A stretch of 64,000 nt of DNA from Albula goreensis. Taxonomy: Eukaryota > Chordata > Actinopteri > Albuliformes > Albulidae. Positions 12,660 through 26,452 of this stretch are shown here, in pieces. The stretch covers positions 6,755,538-6,819,537 of the forward strand of contig CM040742.1 of NCBI GenBank assembly GCA_022829145.1. The letters are read 5' to 3'. Position numbers and translations under genes: made by a program. The first letter of the stretch is position 1. Each line of letters begins with the position of its first letter. The notes beneath the pieces are model-generated. The model did not search any database. It saw nothing but the letters and a program-made list of their open reading frames with translations, and was not told the origin of the DNA.

Positions 12660-14330
12660 TTGTCTCCCTCTTAATGGTAGCCTATGAGAAAAGCTTTGCA
12701 TTTCATAGTTTTTTTTAACGATTTCATGTGGACATTGCACTCATTCATATTAACAGACAAGAGTCCAGAGGCCAGAAACCACTGAGAGAAAGTCCCTCTC
12801 AGAAGCCAAATGCAAGGAATGCCAAATGCCAGACCGTCGTTTTTTGGGTGCAGTATCAAGCGGTCCACCTGCAACAGCATATCCAAAGACTGGGAGCTCC
12901 CAGGGTTCTCCATTCTGCACTGAGACCATCTGCAAGCTATGGCCTGGAAGATCACATTACCCTTTCTCCCCTTCTGGACCTTGTCCGAGACTAGACTAAC
13001 AGTACTGGTATTGGCAGGTATTTTGCATATGCGTTGAGAACCATGTCTGCTTGGTCAGACTGTACCCAGATCATCCACACTGTGCAGGGATGAAGGTGCC
13101 ATACTGCTACAATGAGACTGCTCCTGAAAGGGAGCTGTGCTCCCACCTTCAGGCAGCTGAACAGAAAACAGGCTCCGATTGAACTCAGCCGATCCTGTGA
13201 CCACTGGAGAATGTCCTGTACCAGAGAGTGCAGGGTACATGACTGGGGGAGGCTTCCTGACTGTGGATGTAGACAACTACCAAGTGATTGTCCATACACA
13301 TCAATGGCAAAACTAGCTGTCGGGGAGCTATAGCTATCGTCCCTTGCTCCAACCAGCTGTTCTGTTCCAAGGTGCTAGGGAGAGGTTGGAAAGGAGAACT
13401 AAAACCCTGTACAGTGTGCCTTGAAAATCAACGTTTGGCGTTGAAGGTAGACATGTGAAAGTGTGATCAAGCATACTGCTGCTTATGAAAAGAACATTTC
13501 AGCCCTTCAGGTACAGTCCACCATTTTGTTTGGGTACCGCAAAGTGTTTGTTGGCCAGATGATAGAGTGGTGTGTATACCCTCTACCCCTGAGCTACCTA
13601 AACTGCAGGGGAAGACGGGACACCTAAGTCTGGAGTGGCCTCGTTGAAGTAGGAGAGAGGCAGAGAACAAGCCAAACCATTCAATGTAGCTGTGCTCTCA
13701 ACAGCAGGTAGCTGAACCTCCCCTGCTATGAGGGGTGAAGTATGTATGTCTGTCACTCCCAAGCGGCCAACGTGGGACTTGCTGCATGGTAAGAGGTTAA
13801 GATAGTAACCAATTGCACTGAGCATAGTGTTGATTGCACAGAATCTCTGATCAACAGGGGCATCTGCAACATGAGAAGCCCTGCCAGGCCGAATGCACCT
13901 GCTAGTTGTTATACTGGAAATCCAAAATGCCACAAGTCCCACTGTGGTTATACAGCACAAGCCCCAGTGCTATACCTCATCTCAGTCATGCCGAACAACA
14001 TGCACATATGCGGTGCGGTAGGGGTGGATTACATCGGTCATGCCAAATGTAACTGCAGTAATTCCAAAGTGCAGAGTCTACAGACGTTGATTACTGGGCC
14101 CTCAACCACCTGAGAGACACCTGGCAGGCTATAGAATAAACACGTGTTATGAGGGGATTTCCATATAATTTGATAGCCTGCCAGCAGCCACAGCCCACAT
14201 CGCTATGTGCCCAGACCTTCGTTTCAGAAGTGCTTACATCAATGACCGGACTCATGACTAGCTGCCAAGCCCAAGAGTCCCCAAGTATTAGTCAATATGA
14301 GAATGAGATTGCATGTACTCATAATCTCAA
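12660..14330. other. GC-richer unexplained patch, probably a dead repeat
   Basis: This 1.7 kb stretch is visibly richer in G+C than its AT-rich surroundings. Several medium open frames occur on both strands (for example 12728-12994 plus, 13598-13960 minus, 13055-13276 minus), but each breaks and none shows a family motif I can name. The composition and broken frames suggest a decayed mobile element or processed sequence. I cannot assign it. Confidence 0.35.
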
Positions 14331-14339
14331 TGCCAGGGC

Positions 14340-14486
14340 AGCCTTTAGTAGAACACCATTGCCGTTGGGCCCTTGAGCAAGGCCCCTAATCCCATATTGC
14401 TCCCAGGGGGAATGACCCTTAGTTCGCTTAATCAGCTGTAAGCTTTTTTGCATAAAAAGCATCCGCTAAATGACTGTAATGTAATC
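14340..14486 (+). repeat. Fish SINE 3' portion
   Basis: GCCCTTGAGCAAGGCCCCTA, ATTGCTCCCAGGGGG and ATCCGCTAAATGACTGTAAT are hallmarks of a widespread fish SINE body and its LINE-related tail (usual form GCGTCTGCTAAATGACTGTAATG). The tRNA-like head is not clear upstream, so this is a 5'-truncated copy. Confidence 0.75.
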
Positions 14487-15389
14487 ATAACTTCACTCCT
14501 CATACATATTCCATGCATTTAAAAACACATACTCATAATCATGCAGCTCGGGATCTGGTGAAAAACCTTCACAGGAAGGAAGAGGCAAAACGTACAATCT
14601 CTGCTGGGTCAGCTCCACATGTACGAGACAAGTATGAATAATCTTCAAGAATGGGATGGTCTGTCACTGTCGTCATCTCCGCTGCAGCCTAAGAGTGATA
14701 CTCTCCAGCAGACTGCATGGCCAGGCCTGACATACACGGCCACAAGCTCTAACACAATGGTAGGTGGGTTATCCAAAGCTGGTTGCGAGTTTTCAACATT
14801 AGCAATCAAGAAAATGACAATGGTGGTCAGAGGAATTACAAATGCCCCCGTGGGGAGGGGGTTAAATCACCTTAAGGGTCCACTCCCGAAAAAGCAAGAC
14901 AAAGGAAAGTGGGAGGAAAGCTAGCCAGCTGTCTGCTAGCTTTCAAACAGAGCATCCAAATGGAAGGTTTGCAAAACCTAAGCAGGTAACATACCTGCCA
15001 ATAGCAAACAGCATTAAAAAATTACCCAGAGATCAACATTTGAACAGAGCTCACACAGGGATTGTAAATGGTCTCAAAAACAACCCAGAAAGTCATTTTC
15101 AGTGACAAAGGCAAGGCTTCTCAGTTTTCCAGCAAGTTGTGCAAATTGATGCATACAGCAACTTCAGCTGTGTCATTGTGATGACAGAATGGACAAGATA
15201 GTGATACATACATATAAATAGAGAACTAGGTAAAGGGACTTCCTCCTCCTTCATGTGACTCTTTGCCTGAACAATTACAGGTTGAATGTAATTTGAGCCT
15301 TCATGCCAGTCACAAGGCGATGTGGATATCCTATATGCAACAACCTAACACAAAACCTGCACTTAGAAGAAAGTAACATGATCTGTTGA
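14487..15389. other. Unassigned, possibly decayed transposon flank
   Basis: A 101-codon plus frame (14619-14924) has no family match. The sequence from about 15.0 kb may be the worn 5' part of the Tc1-like relic that follows, but I could not align it with confidence. Confidence 0.35.
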
Positions 15390-15905
15390 GTTATGTTGCA
15401 TTTGATTCCCATCATCTGGATGTGTTTTTTTTCCAAGGGAAATTCCAAGGAAATTCAAAGGAAGCCTACAGCACATAATGCCAGTTCCCAACTATGCAAA
15501 ATGGGAGTAGATCTGCTATGGTTTTGGCATTGTGTCTAACCATTACACTGCATGGTACTGCCAAGGTATAGAAAGCAGGTTTTGGCAACCAGGCACGCCT
15601 TATTATGCAAACATTGTTTCTTCAAGGTGTTTCCATATTCAATGGCAACAAAGTGTACAGACTGCTGAATGGATTCAGCAATGGTTTCATTAATACCAAG
15701 ATGAACCTTCCATGACCTCCCCAATCACCAGAGCTAAAGTTAATTTATACTTGTTGTGAAGCTCTAAAATGGAGAGTGCGGAGTAGATTTCTACCTCCAT
15801 CTCTCAGAGAGCTGGAGGCTTTCCCTTTTGAAGAACTGTCCAACATCCAAGGAATAGTTCAACACTTGTATAACAGATTTCAAAGATGAAGATTTCAACT
15901 GAAAC
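15390..15905 (+). pseudogene. Decayed Tc1-like transposase (second family)
   Basis: CAGCACATAATGCCAGTTCC and then AAATGGGAGTAGATCTGCTA, TGGTTTTGGCATTGTGT follow the fish Tc1 transposase segment that encodes the 'VKHGGGSVMVWGC' motif region. The next 350 bases fit the DDE region loosely, including a CCAATCACCAGAGCTAAAGT stretch resembling the 'SPDLNPIE' region. Many stops and frameshifts; no active transposase. Confidence 0.55.
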
Positions 15906-17504
15906 TGTTCTGAAGGCAAAGTGCAGTCCTACTCTTCATTAGTTAATAAATATCATATATTAATTACTGTTTACATTTTTTTATACCTCTGCATACTCCA
16001 GATGGTATGATATATTATCACATAAGATTCTTATCATTGCTAATGGCATGGCATATAAGATAAGATACTCTGTCACTTGCAATATTGTTTGTATAAAATT
16101 ATCATGTGGCATAATCCAGTATATCAATGTGCGTCATTGATCAGTACATTCATGATGTCATATAGATCATATATTTTAAGCTTTTAGAAGCGGTCATGAT
16201 TAGTTATGACAGGTGTAATGCCATGCATGATATAATTATGTATTCTGTATTACATACAGTCCAAGTAAAATGTTATCAAATCCAGTAGATAGTCAATTTT
16301 AAAAAGACATGCCCACAAGTGTAACAGAGAAGGTCAGTTGTATGCAGACATGGGTGTTACTCAGAACTGAGTCATCACAGTTAACATGAAAACATTTAAG
16401 ATTATTATTATTATTATTATTATTATTAAGACTACACTGGATAAACAACTCATCTTTGTTCATCAATAATCAGAGAAAAAAATTATAACATGCCATAGTA
16501 ACTATGCAACATCCTGATAAAATGTTCATAGAAAATTTTATGCAAACTGATGCCACCAGCTCCCTTTGTCTTACTTTGACTGTGTAAATTCAGTGTTTTG
16601 TGGATTATTTATATTTCATAATTCATGTTTTTATTAAGTGATGACCCATTTCATCTGTTGGTGAACTCTGTGCATCTGGTGTAAATCTTTTGCATTCAAA
16701 TCCTTGACTCACCAGGGTCGAAGCCAGACAGCACGCTTATTGTCACACAGATTTCTGCTAGTTCCCTGGAACCACAAACAAAGTTTCATTCAATAGAGAC
16801 AGGATCTATTCTGGCCATAATTTAAATTATTCAAAGTGCTACCTCCTTCTTTTGCCCTCCTGACAAAACAGCAGTGTGAGTGTTTACCCTTACTACAGTT
16901 CTTTTTCCATGGTTATCACATGCAAATTGTGGTAATAACAGTAGATGTTCATAGTCATATGGACAATGAGACCAACCCACAGATAACTACAACAATACTT
17001 AACACATGGAATTGACAATGTCACCATCATGCCACAATCCTATACAATCAGACCATTATTATTATTATCTAATCAGCCATTAGTCTGTTATGTGGACCCA
17101 GATTCAGAGTGTTATTTTATGTAAACCATTTCCTCCAGCACTGATTATACCTTTCTTAATAAACTCCTTGATTGATGAAAGTCCTTCAATCTCAAATACA
17201 AATTTTAGCTCAAACCTAAGAATATCTAAAATTAATCAACTGCCAGACAGCACTGATATTACATTATGATAAACCCAAGATACATACTGCACCCTTCAAA
17301 AACAAGAAAACACATCTCGGCATAAAACATACATCCAGGTTAATTTCCTCTCATGGAATTCAATGAATCATCTTCCTTAATTTTTCATCTAAATCCTCTA
17401 CCTGATTGTTAATCCATTGATTTAATCACATGATTAAACAACTACGAGCTGCAATTGACACCATTGCTGAATGATACTAATACCCTTCCTCATGTTAGGA
17501 TACA
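15906..17504. other. AT-rich stretch, nothing assignable
   Basis: Apart from an (ATT)n run, no repeat or exon-like segment. Confidence 0.55.
16400..16428. repeat. (ATT)n microsatellite
   Basis: About 9 ATT units. Confidence 0.95.
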
Positions 17505-17780
17505 TATGGGGGTAGACAAATGAATGGAAACACTGCAGCAGATTTCAGCTTTGACATATCTAAATCACAATAACATATGCAAAAGTATTTTTCAGCTATA
17601 AAAGAGGCATGAAAATCAGCACTTTGATATGTGAGTTTCCAGGCAACATGGGAAAACAACATTCCAAATAGGTCATATTGCCAATAAGCAAATCATACTT
17701 TCCATAGAAATGGACTTCCACTTCAAAATTTTGCACACGTAAGAGGAAAGCAGTTTTGCATCACGTAAACAAAAATGGTA
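17505..17780 (+). mobile_element. Possible Tc1-like transposon end
   Basis: GGGGGTAGACAAATGAATGG followed by AAACAC resembles the outer end of another fish Tc1 group (TAGACAAAAAATGGAAACACC). A downstream GAGTTTCCAGGCAACATGGG fits its subterminal region only loosely. No opposite end was identified. Confidence 0.3.
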
Positions 17781-18149
17781 CCGAATCCTGCAGCCTAAAC
17801 GTACAAACATTTGTTACTTTCACATTTCTGCGCTTTGTTAGCTTTTTGTTGTTCACAGAGAAAGACAAAACTTTTATTTATGTATTTCCACTGGTTCACA
17901 TGTGTATTTAGGGCGTGTATCTATGTTAGTTGACAAGAACTCCTGCAGCTGGTTGGATTTTTAGTATATACAAAATAAACTGCCCTATTCAAAAACAAGG
18001 CAACAATTATGCAACTAATCACTCAGTAAATAAATGATTCATACTCTTTAAACTGTATGCTGACATAATTTTCAACAACCAGAATTTTCAACAATCCATA
18101 CTTTAGATTCTGAGCTCTTTTTTGAAACACATATAAAAACATTTCCATG

Positions 18150-18720
18150 GTTGCTTTTTATTAGCTGGGGACCAAAGCCACAATCATAAAAATATGTCAG
18201 TACATGATGTAGAAAAGTTAGTCTATGCCTGTGTAACCTCGTGATTAGACTGTTGTGATGCCATTTTGTCTGGAGTTGCAAATGTTTTTCTTAAGGCTCT
18301 CCAGCTGGTTCAAAATACAGCTGCTCATACTATAATTAGAACAAAGCAATTTGAGCAAATTACCTCAGTGCTAGCTTCTCTTCATTGTCTACTTCCTACG
18401 TTTTAATTGATTACGGGATACTACTTCTTGCATTTAAGTAACCCCACTGTACAGGACTACGTGGACTGAGTTGTCACTTCATACTATGGCATCTCTGTCT
18501 TTAGATAATCCAGTCATGGTTTGGTGTTGGCAGCCTCCAGACTGCCCTATGTCTGAACTGGCTCTTTGCCTCCCATTTTAGTTATGCTGCCATAGTCTTG
18601 TTTCGCAGAGGTTGTACTTATTCACTAAGGCACCCATCCCTCTCATATTTTCTTTAATGTTCTTGACAAAGCTTCATGCTCTCATACCACTGTCTTCATC
18701 CTATTGCCTTTATCTACAGC
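18150..18720 (+). pseudogene. Rex1/L2-like LINE reverse transcriptase relic
   Basis: Translation gives HDVEKLVYACVTS, stop, LDCCDAILSG, then LKALQLVQNTAA and FEQITSVLASLH. This is the C-terminal reverse transcriptase/thumb pattern of fish Rex1/L2 elements (VHAFVTSRLDYCNSLL..LQ.VQNAAAR...H.TPVL.SLHWLP). Stops and later frame loss show it is dead. The sequence to about 18.79 kb may be its 3' part. Confidence 0.7.
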
Positions 18721-19658
18721 TAATTATGGTTCTCTCCATGAACCTTCTCTGGGTTGCTGTCTGGAGCTGAATTGCTTGCTGACCAAGTAAACCCACTTGT
18801 TCAGATTCGTGGTAATTTTTGCTGTCAAAAACAAACTTCTTGCCATTGATTTCTATGAGAACACCATGTTGACGGACGACGGACACGCATGGGGAGCTAT
18901 AACAACATCATCGGATGTATACTGAGTAAGTTAAAATCAGGCGAAGTTTCCACAGTATATATATAGTGTGCGCAGACATATGGGCATACGTCAGCCGGAA
19001 GGAGGCGGTCTGGGCCAGGATTTCACTTGTCCTCAAACTCAAAAAGATGGAGGTTAGTACCGATCTGCCACCAAATCTATATGATCTCTCTTTAAAAACA
19101 TTGCAGGTTGTCTGCAGTAGCCAGACAAAAGTGTCTATCAAAGGTCTATCTTATTCAGGTCGAAATGTGTGCATTTATTTCCCCTAATAATCACGAAGCA
19201 TTCGAGGCTGTCTTGATACAGCTCTGTAGGTTTTTGTAGGTTAGCTAAAATGCTAATTTCCTCGCTTACTACAAAATTACTTAGTAGATGCAGCACTGTA
19301 GTTATACCGGGTAAATTAAATTTCTTCAGACTACGACAGTGACCTTAACTATTAACTGTATGTGTGTGTTTTCCTCTAAACAAACCTGTTTTCATTCATT
19401 TTAAACATGAGATGTAATAGCAGCCCACCACGTTACCTCTACCGTGGTACTTAAGTGCGCTCTACAACTACTTGGCAGTGCGTCCTGAACAGTTTATTTT
19501 CCCTGACAGTCCTGCAATTTCGTTGTGAGTTAAAAATAGGTATATGAGATTCAAGCACACGTGCATTTTAATATCTGGGTATTCCTATGCTTTCATGAAT
19601 ATTCTTTCTCTACATGAATAACACTTTTTTTGCGTGCAAGTCTCACATTGCCCTCTGT

Positions 19659-19674
19659 AAAAAAAAAAAAAAAA
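19659..19674. repeat. Poly-A tract
   Basis: 16 consecutive A. Confidence 0.95.
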
Positions 19675-21757
19675 TCACGTGTATTTGTATCACATACATA
19701 CGGCTACATCCACAAATATTCCTACAGCAAACCAAACCTTATATTTATGCGCAAGTCAGAAGATACAAAATTGATGTGTGAACACACCTTATGGTTGATA
19801 CAAAGTTGGCGTGCATACGGGGCTGAGTTTGAGAGCTAAAAATCTAGCCTTTGCGTGCGTGAAACCAAGCAGCAACAAAGTATAGACCGATTCTGATGCT
19901 ATTGAAAAAGTAGACTACAGCTGCCAGACAGAAGAAACTATAAATGTAAGGTGTGAAAAAGGCTAATATAACACCAATTTCGCTCGAACATTTTCGCATT
20001 TTGTATTTCGCAGTTTGATACTGTGACACTCCCTGGCTGCTCCTCTCAATCGATTCTCATGTAACAGAGATGCGCTGTGGATGTTGCCAGTCACAGGCCC
20101 AAACTAGTGCGTTTTCATACTGTACACATTCTTAGAATTGGTGATACACACTGTCACAGCATACCAGCATATTTAAACCCCAGAGTGCATGAATATACAA
20201 ATCATGTGGTATATAATTGCATAGTCATTACTCAATTAACCATATCATCTCAGTGTGTTGCAAGTTTAAGTTGTTTAAATGTCTGTACATGAATGAATTT
20301 TGGGGTAAAGTAAAGTTTTCAACAACCAACCTGATTTTGTTTTTCATTCCTGCTCACAAAAAAAACTAATAAATACTAAACACGAATAATTATTGATGAA
20401 TTTTATGTATTTTATGAGGATGCTGGTCATTCATACTGAATGGTTTACCTTTCAGTTGTCCTCCTTGTTTTTTTCACCAGCTCCGTCTGCTGGAAGTGAG
20501 TGAATTTAGTGATGAATCCCCTTGGCGGAATTTCCTGATTCACGGTAGATAATCTTCTCTCTCTGAGATGAATACATTGGAAAGTGATTTTTTGACAGTC
20601 TCTGTGTAAGTGCAAGTTGATTTTCATTAATATTTTTTAAATTCTTTCCAGTTGTTTGCCCTCTTTTTTTCAGTTAAAAATTATGTTGGATCACATAATC
20701 CTTATTTGTAAATCCAGGAGTTTTTTTTCTTTCTTTTAAATAGAGATAATTACTTTGCAATTTACTATTGATTATTGCAATCAGGTTAGAGTCCAGTCTC
20801 TTCTCTTTGTCAAGTGAAAAGACAGGAGGGAAGAGGGCTGTGTCTCCTTATTGCTGGTCTCAAGGCCTTCCTTCAGTCTGAACTGAGACTGTAGCGGCCG
20901 TGGTTGTGGAATCCTTTGCATCCATTGGAATTCAGTTGCAGCTGTGAAATAGAAGAAGACTACAGTTGATGAAAAATTCCAGTTCAGAAAACGTTGGTGA
21001 TGGAGGGTGCTTGTCAGGGTGAAATCCATAGTGAAAGCCAGCTATGGGAATTTTTTTCCCCCACAGTTAATCGATGCTAAGCAAGGGTCGGAATAGCACC
21101 CATGAACACCCGTGTGAACCAGTACTACGTACTGGCTTCAGCATTTCTCATTGACACAACACTCTGGCAAAAAAACAGGTCACGCTATTTTGAGAAATTC
21201 ATGATTTCCTATAGTTGATTTTAAATTCTAGGCATGACAAGTTCTTACAGATGAATTTTTTGGTACACTTCTTTTGCGTGCTGTTCAACACCCCCAGTAC
21301 AAACAGACAAATATGATGCTAAGGACTTGCTACGCACCGCAGGTTGTAATTTATTCAAGGAGCAAGGAAAGGACTACAAAGGACAAACAGCAGGGTACTA
21401 TATATTTGTCTTTCACCCTCAGAGGATACAGATTCTATTACTATCTTTTAATCCAAGAAAAAAATGTACAGATTCAGCAGACTAATCCTCCAATCCTATG
21501 GCTTCTCTCTTGGTGTGTTTGTTGTCTCTGTTCCCAGCACCTACTATAAAGATATACACATCTATAAACAGGTGTGCAAACCAACTGCTTGCTGGCGTGA
21601 AGGATGGATTTACCTGGGATTAGGGGAAGTGTAAGTGTGACTAGCGCTATCGGTGAAGAGAAAGATGTCAGATGATATCTTAATGTCAGCTGCAGCAAGA
21701 TTTTTTCTGTGTTTTCAATAATAATATAGACATTATTAGTTTAATAATAGACCATTA

Positions 21758-21793
<36 letters not shown>

Positions 21794-21794
21794 G
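21758..21794. repeat. (ATT)n microsatellite
   Basis: About 12 ATT units, preceded by looser TTAATAATAG sequence. Confidence 0.95.
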
Positions 21795-24700
21795 TATTTT
21801 GTAAAAGGGAACTAAAGGAAATGGTGTACCCCAGCCTCGGGGACCTAATGGCTTAAGCCTAGTTAGATGAGTCTTTCTCAAAGATTTAATAATCTGTGAC
21901 AGTATTTCTGTAACACTAATGTTCAGAGAATCCTGGAGTAACATGTCCAGTGAGGTCAATAAGTCATGTACTGAGACGTTTTTAATAACCATTTATAATG
22001 TTCTGTTGTCTTGCGGTTGTTAAATGCCCGTCCTCCCATCAATGTTCATTGTTTGCTGGTGTGTGTAGGGAGCTTTGAGCTTGGGCAGCCTGTTTGATTA
22101 TGTATTTAGGATGCAGAGGTTGGTTTGCCGCATTGTTTGGTGTGTATCACCTGGCAGATTTCATTGGATACACACTCTGAGCTTGGATTCCCCCCAGACA
22201 CCATGGCAAGTGCGTATGCATCTTGTTGTGTTTGCGCATTATGTTTTTTTTTTTTTAACCAACAACCATGATTCTCTGTTTTTCAAAAATGTACTGATCA
22301 CTGTGAAAGATAAAGATGAGTGTAATGGACAGATTGCGATGGTTGGAGATTTTAGCAAAGTTCTGCACCCAGCCTGGGACCATGCAGGAAAGTGCCTGGT
22401 ACAATACTACCTTCAGGCCAGGACGATAATAGGAGACGAAGTACCAAAAAAAAATCACCAGCTTGTCAGGTATACACAAGGCAGAAAAGAACAGGGTAGC
22501 CATTTTGATTATTTTAAACTTCCTTTTTTATTTTTTTCAAATGTATGCAAAAGTGTCATTGCTGAGGGATAGCATTGAGATCACTCTCTTGTTGTTACAC
22601 AAATTGTCAATGAAGACTTCTCGAGAGGCCCAAATAATTTGAAGTGATACTACAGGATGTGTTCATTGTGAAAATAAAACAATTCATTAAAACATTTTAA
22701 GCTCAATGTTCATTCTGCGAATCCCATATTGTTTGGGATGCTTTCAAATCCACTTTCAGGGGGCGTATTTAAGTATGCATTCTGGTCACATTGAAACAAT
22801 AGTTTTGCTTAATGAATAGCAAAGAGAGCTAGACAGACTTAATTAAGAGAGCTGGTGGTATCCTGTATAGATCCAAAGCGACACAGAAGGAACATGGTAA
22901 GAAGTGTACTTACCACTTCGTGCAAACACAACAAATAACTATTTCACAAAAATGTATGACAGAAACCTTATTACAACGGCATTTTTACAAGGAAGAGACA
23001 CTTACACTTCTCTGACTGACTTAATGCTGACCTAACTGCATTTTCATCAAATACCAAATTACCAGATTAATCTACTCTTATTGATCTGCTTCCTACTCAC
23101 ACCTCACCTCGGAAACACAGTGCAGTCTCTGCTTTCGCCAGTGATGTTAGTGACCATTTCACCACAGAACCTGTCCTCTCCTTATCCTGGCTTCACCTAC
23201 ATATGCAGTCTGTTCACTACGTTATTCTAGTTGGCAAATACAGCAGAAGAATGGTTTCAGATGCACGTGACGCTTCAGAAATCATTTAATAGCACAAATG
23301 AGTCTTGCAGATTGCATTCGTTTAGCCCACGGTTTAGTCTTTAAACCACAGTTGATTTAAACATTACATTTGTAAGACATGGATAGTGGGGTTTACATAC
23401 TAATGAGCTGTATTGGAAAATGTTTATTTTTGTGTACTGGTTTTATAAACATGAAATGATCATTATGGTCCTTGTATTTTTGTAATCACATGCAGACACT
23501 GGCCAGACACAAAGCAGCAAGCAACACAGCTGGAGGAATAGATTCATGAAGAACATTATTCAGACTAAAAATTTTAAATTACAGCAATTACAGTACAAGT
23601 TCAATATTGCATATAGTTATTCATGTATGTCAGAGATTTATTTGCATCCACTTTATAGTTGGTGGATATACTCTTTAAAAATGATGTTCTTTTCTACATA
23701 TGTTACGAAATCATTCATTTGTTTATTTTACACTGCTTTACTATCTTTATTTTGGTTAAAATGCTATTTTGAAGGAGTAAATATTGTATTAAAAACATCT
23801 GTCATTGTGATGTTTTCCAAATGCTGCTGAGCTAACATGAATTAGCATTGAAAGGCAGCATGTGAACGACTACACTGTGATTCAGAGGCAATCTATGCTG
23901 CAGATCGATTGGGCAAATACGTATTTCCATTGCCTATAATGTTTTACTTACTCTGCACTATCTAGTTTAACACACATTTTCATCATAAGGCAAAAGATTA
24001 ATCTGGCAACTAAAATCTGAGGCTGGTAATAAATCAAATGCACTTACTATCTGTATGCAGGGCTGACGGCTCTACTTCCTTGAATTTTATATGCCCTTAT
24101 AGACACTTGCATGTGTTTGATCTGGCCCTTGTCTTTTTTCTTCCTTCACAACTCAGATTTATGAAATTTTCCACAACAAAAATGGCCCCAACAGAGATTA
24201 AAATGTGTTTCTGCTGTAGTTTTTCCTCACACCGTTTGTTCCCTCACTTTCACGAGAACAATTTACACTCAGTTACAAAATTTTCAATTGGCATAATCAA
24301 CACCCTCAAAACCATTCCTGACTGGGAATAACCGTGGGTGTTATCTCGACACAAACATACGCCATGAGCGAAGTCCAGATGCATTTTAACACTTGCATGA
24401 CAACACAATCAACAGCCAAGCTGAATTTAAAGTAACAATATGTTCATGGACAAGAATAATTTTGGGCTCCGCGATCCGCATGGTATCAACCAATTCTATT
24501 ATTTTTTTTCACAGGTATTTTCAAGTATCACTTCCTGTTTCTGCCCATAAGAGAATTTCCTCTCTAATCCAGTACACAGCTCTGTTAAGTTTAGGGTAGC
24601 ATGAGACGCATAAGAAAGCACACACCTTTACGACTATTTTGCAGGCTTTGTCGAAATGGTTTATTTCAGTTGACTTTTTTGCGATATATTACACATATGA

Positions 24701-26430
24701 CACATAACTGCAGTGAGTGCAGGCCTGATTTGCGAGAATCCATTTAAAAACAGACTGCATGAAAACACATTTGGCACAGCAGCTAGTCTCTGTGTGTTGT
24801 ACGGCTTGTCATCATCCACCCCACGCTGCAGTCCACCCCAATCATTTCAACTGTTTTAAAAGTCCTTTTGAGATGCTTCAAGGCTTGTCTGTATCTGTCA
24901 ATGGCAAATTCACTGGTTGACACTGCAGAAGAAATATCCTGTATTAGTTTTACTTAAATTCTTAAGCTGCTGTGTTCCAACATAATTCACATGAACCATG
25001 ACCCTGTGTATACTTTAAAAACCTTTCATAAGACCTTAGTCAAATTACAGTCAAATCCTTATGTGGCGTGGTTAATGCAGTTCCATTAATTAATGTTATT
25101 AATTAACCAAGTTAAAGATGCAGGATAAACTGATGGGAGAATTTTAATTGCTTTTCAGTGTATTACGAAACCTTTGCTACAGCACATGGGCTTATTCATA
25201 CATCATTGGTGTTTAGCATGCCTTTCATGCATTCTGTGTGTTGTATGTGAAAAACAAAAGCCTGTTGCACACAAAAATGAAACCTCAAAATTAATTATTT
25301 AAATATAATATAATTAAATATAAACTTGTGCTCATACATCTACTTTGATCAACTATGCGAGATGCGATCGGCAGATGTATCTGTACACACACTTATCTGC
25401 TGCATATATACTGCAATTCTGAACAAGGTGCATATAGCACATTTTCCTGAAGGATTTTTTTTTTCTAAAGTATCTTTTTTTTTTGATAGTTTTTAAAAAT
25501 GGTGGCTTAGACTGGGTGCACTGCTGTGAAAACCTCTCAACGCTCGCAGAAATGTTGCATTTCAGAGGCAGCAGTTCAGGGTTCACCCAGAAAGGCCGGA
25601 AATTGTTATTAATTACATTTAAGTATAACCAGCATTAGCTAGCTAAAGTAATCCAGACAGTTTGCAAACTGCTTTATTTTGCTAAATTAAAGCTTAGAGG
25701 CAGGAGACATATGCATCTGAAACCAACCACAAGTCTCATGTTAGATTTATTTATGTATAGTATATAATGTGTACTTCTGATTGCATGCTATAAGCTAACT
25801 AACATAGTCTCCAAAATATACCATTTTATAAACTGACATTTAGTTCCAAAATAACATGTTAATCAACATACACTCTTTCCAAATTCCTAATGATTTCATA
25901 ACATTACAAGAGACAAAACTACATGATATGTATCCTTTTTCAACCACCAATCTGCTTAAAATCTGATTTCAAATGTTTCTAACAGAGGAAAGATTCTTAT
26001 TCTTATGCATGTTGGAAACACTCACTTACTAACATTGCAAGCCACAAATGGAGGCAAAACCTTAGTACAATTGATATTCATTTTATTGTTCCTTATTACT
26101 CCATTCAGCGTTCAGCCAAATGATCATAAATCGTTCAGTCATGTGTTGCTTTTATGAGATTTGGCAGGCAGGTAAATGACTGTTAGGCTAATCATTCTCA
26201 ATGTTGGTGTGACTCAAGACAGTGCTATGGTATAAATATGCAACAAGTTTGATCATAATCAGGCTAAAACAATTGCTATCACAGAAGTATTTCACCATTG
26301 TGCTGTTCAGCCAATCTAAATATAAAATTAACACCTAAAATTCTTCACATGAAAAATAAGTCTGATCGACATGATAATTAGTACATGGCATGGCAATACC
26401 TGCTAGTCTTAAAACAAGTTTTAAAAGGTT

Positions 26431-26452
26431 AAAAAAAAAAAAAAAAAAAAAA
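26431..26452. repeat. Poly-A tract
   Basis: 22 consecutive A. Confidence 0.95.

Noticed and set aside
13055-13960. Considered a decayed retroviral gene because of Cys/Trp-containing minus-strand text
   Set aside because: No reverse transcriptase, protease or terminal repeats seen nearby, and the resemblance is too vague to name.
18966-19187. 73-codon frame with an ATGGAG followed by GTTAGT, resembling a first exon
   Set aside because: Follows LINE and repeat-like material, and no second exon could be found; too weak to list as a gene.
16400-21794. CRISPR-like or other regular spacer arrays
   Set aside because: Only simple trinucleotide microsatellites are present; no repeat-spacer structure anywhere in the window.
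22075-22572. 165-codon plus-strand open frame, the longest outside arhgap31
   Set aside because: Contains a Phe-rich low-complexity part, no recognisable motif, a poor start context and no supporting splice or neighbour evidence; consistent with chance.
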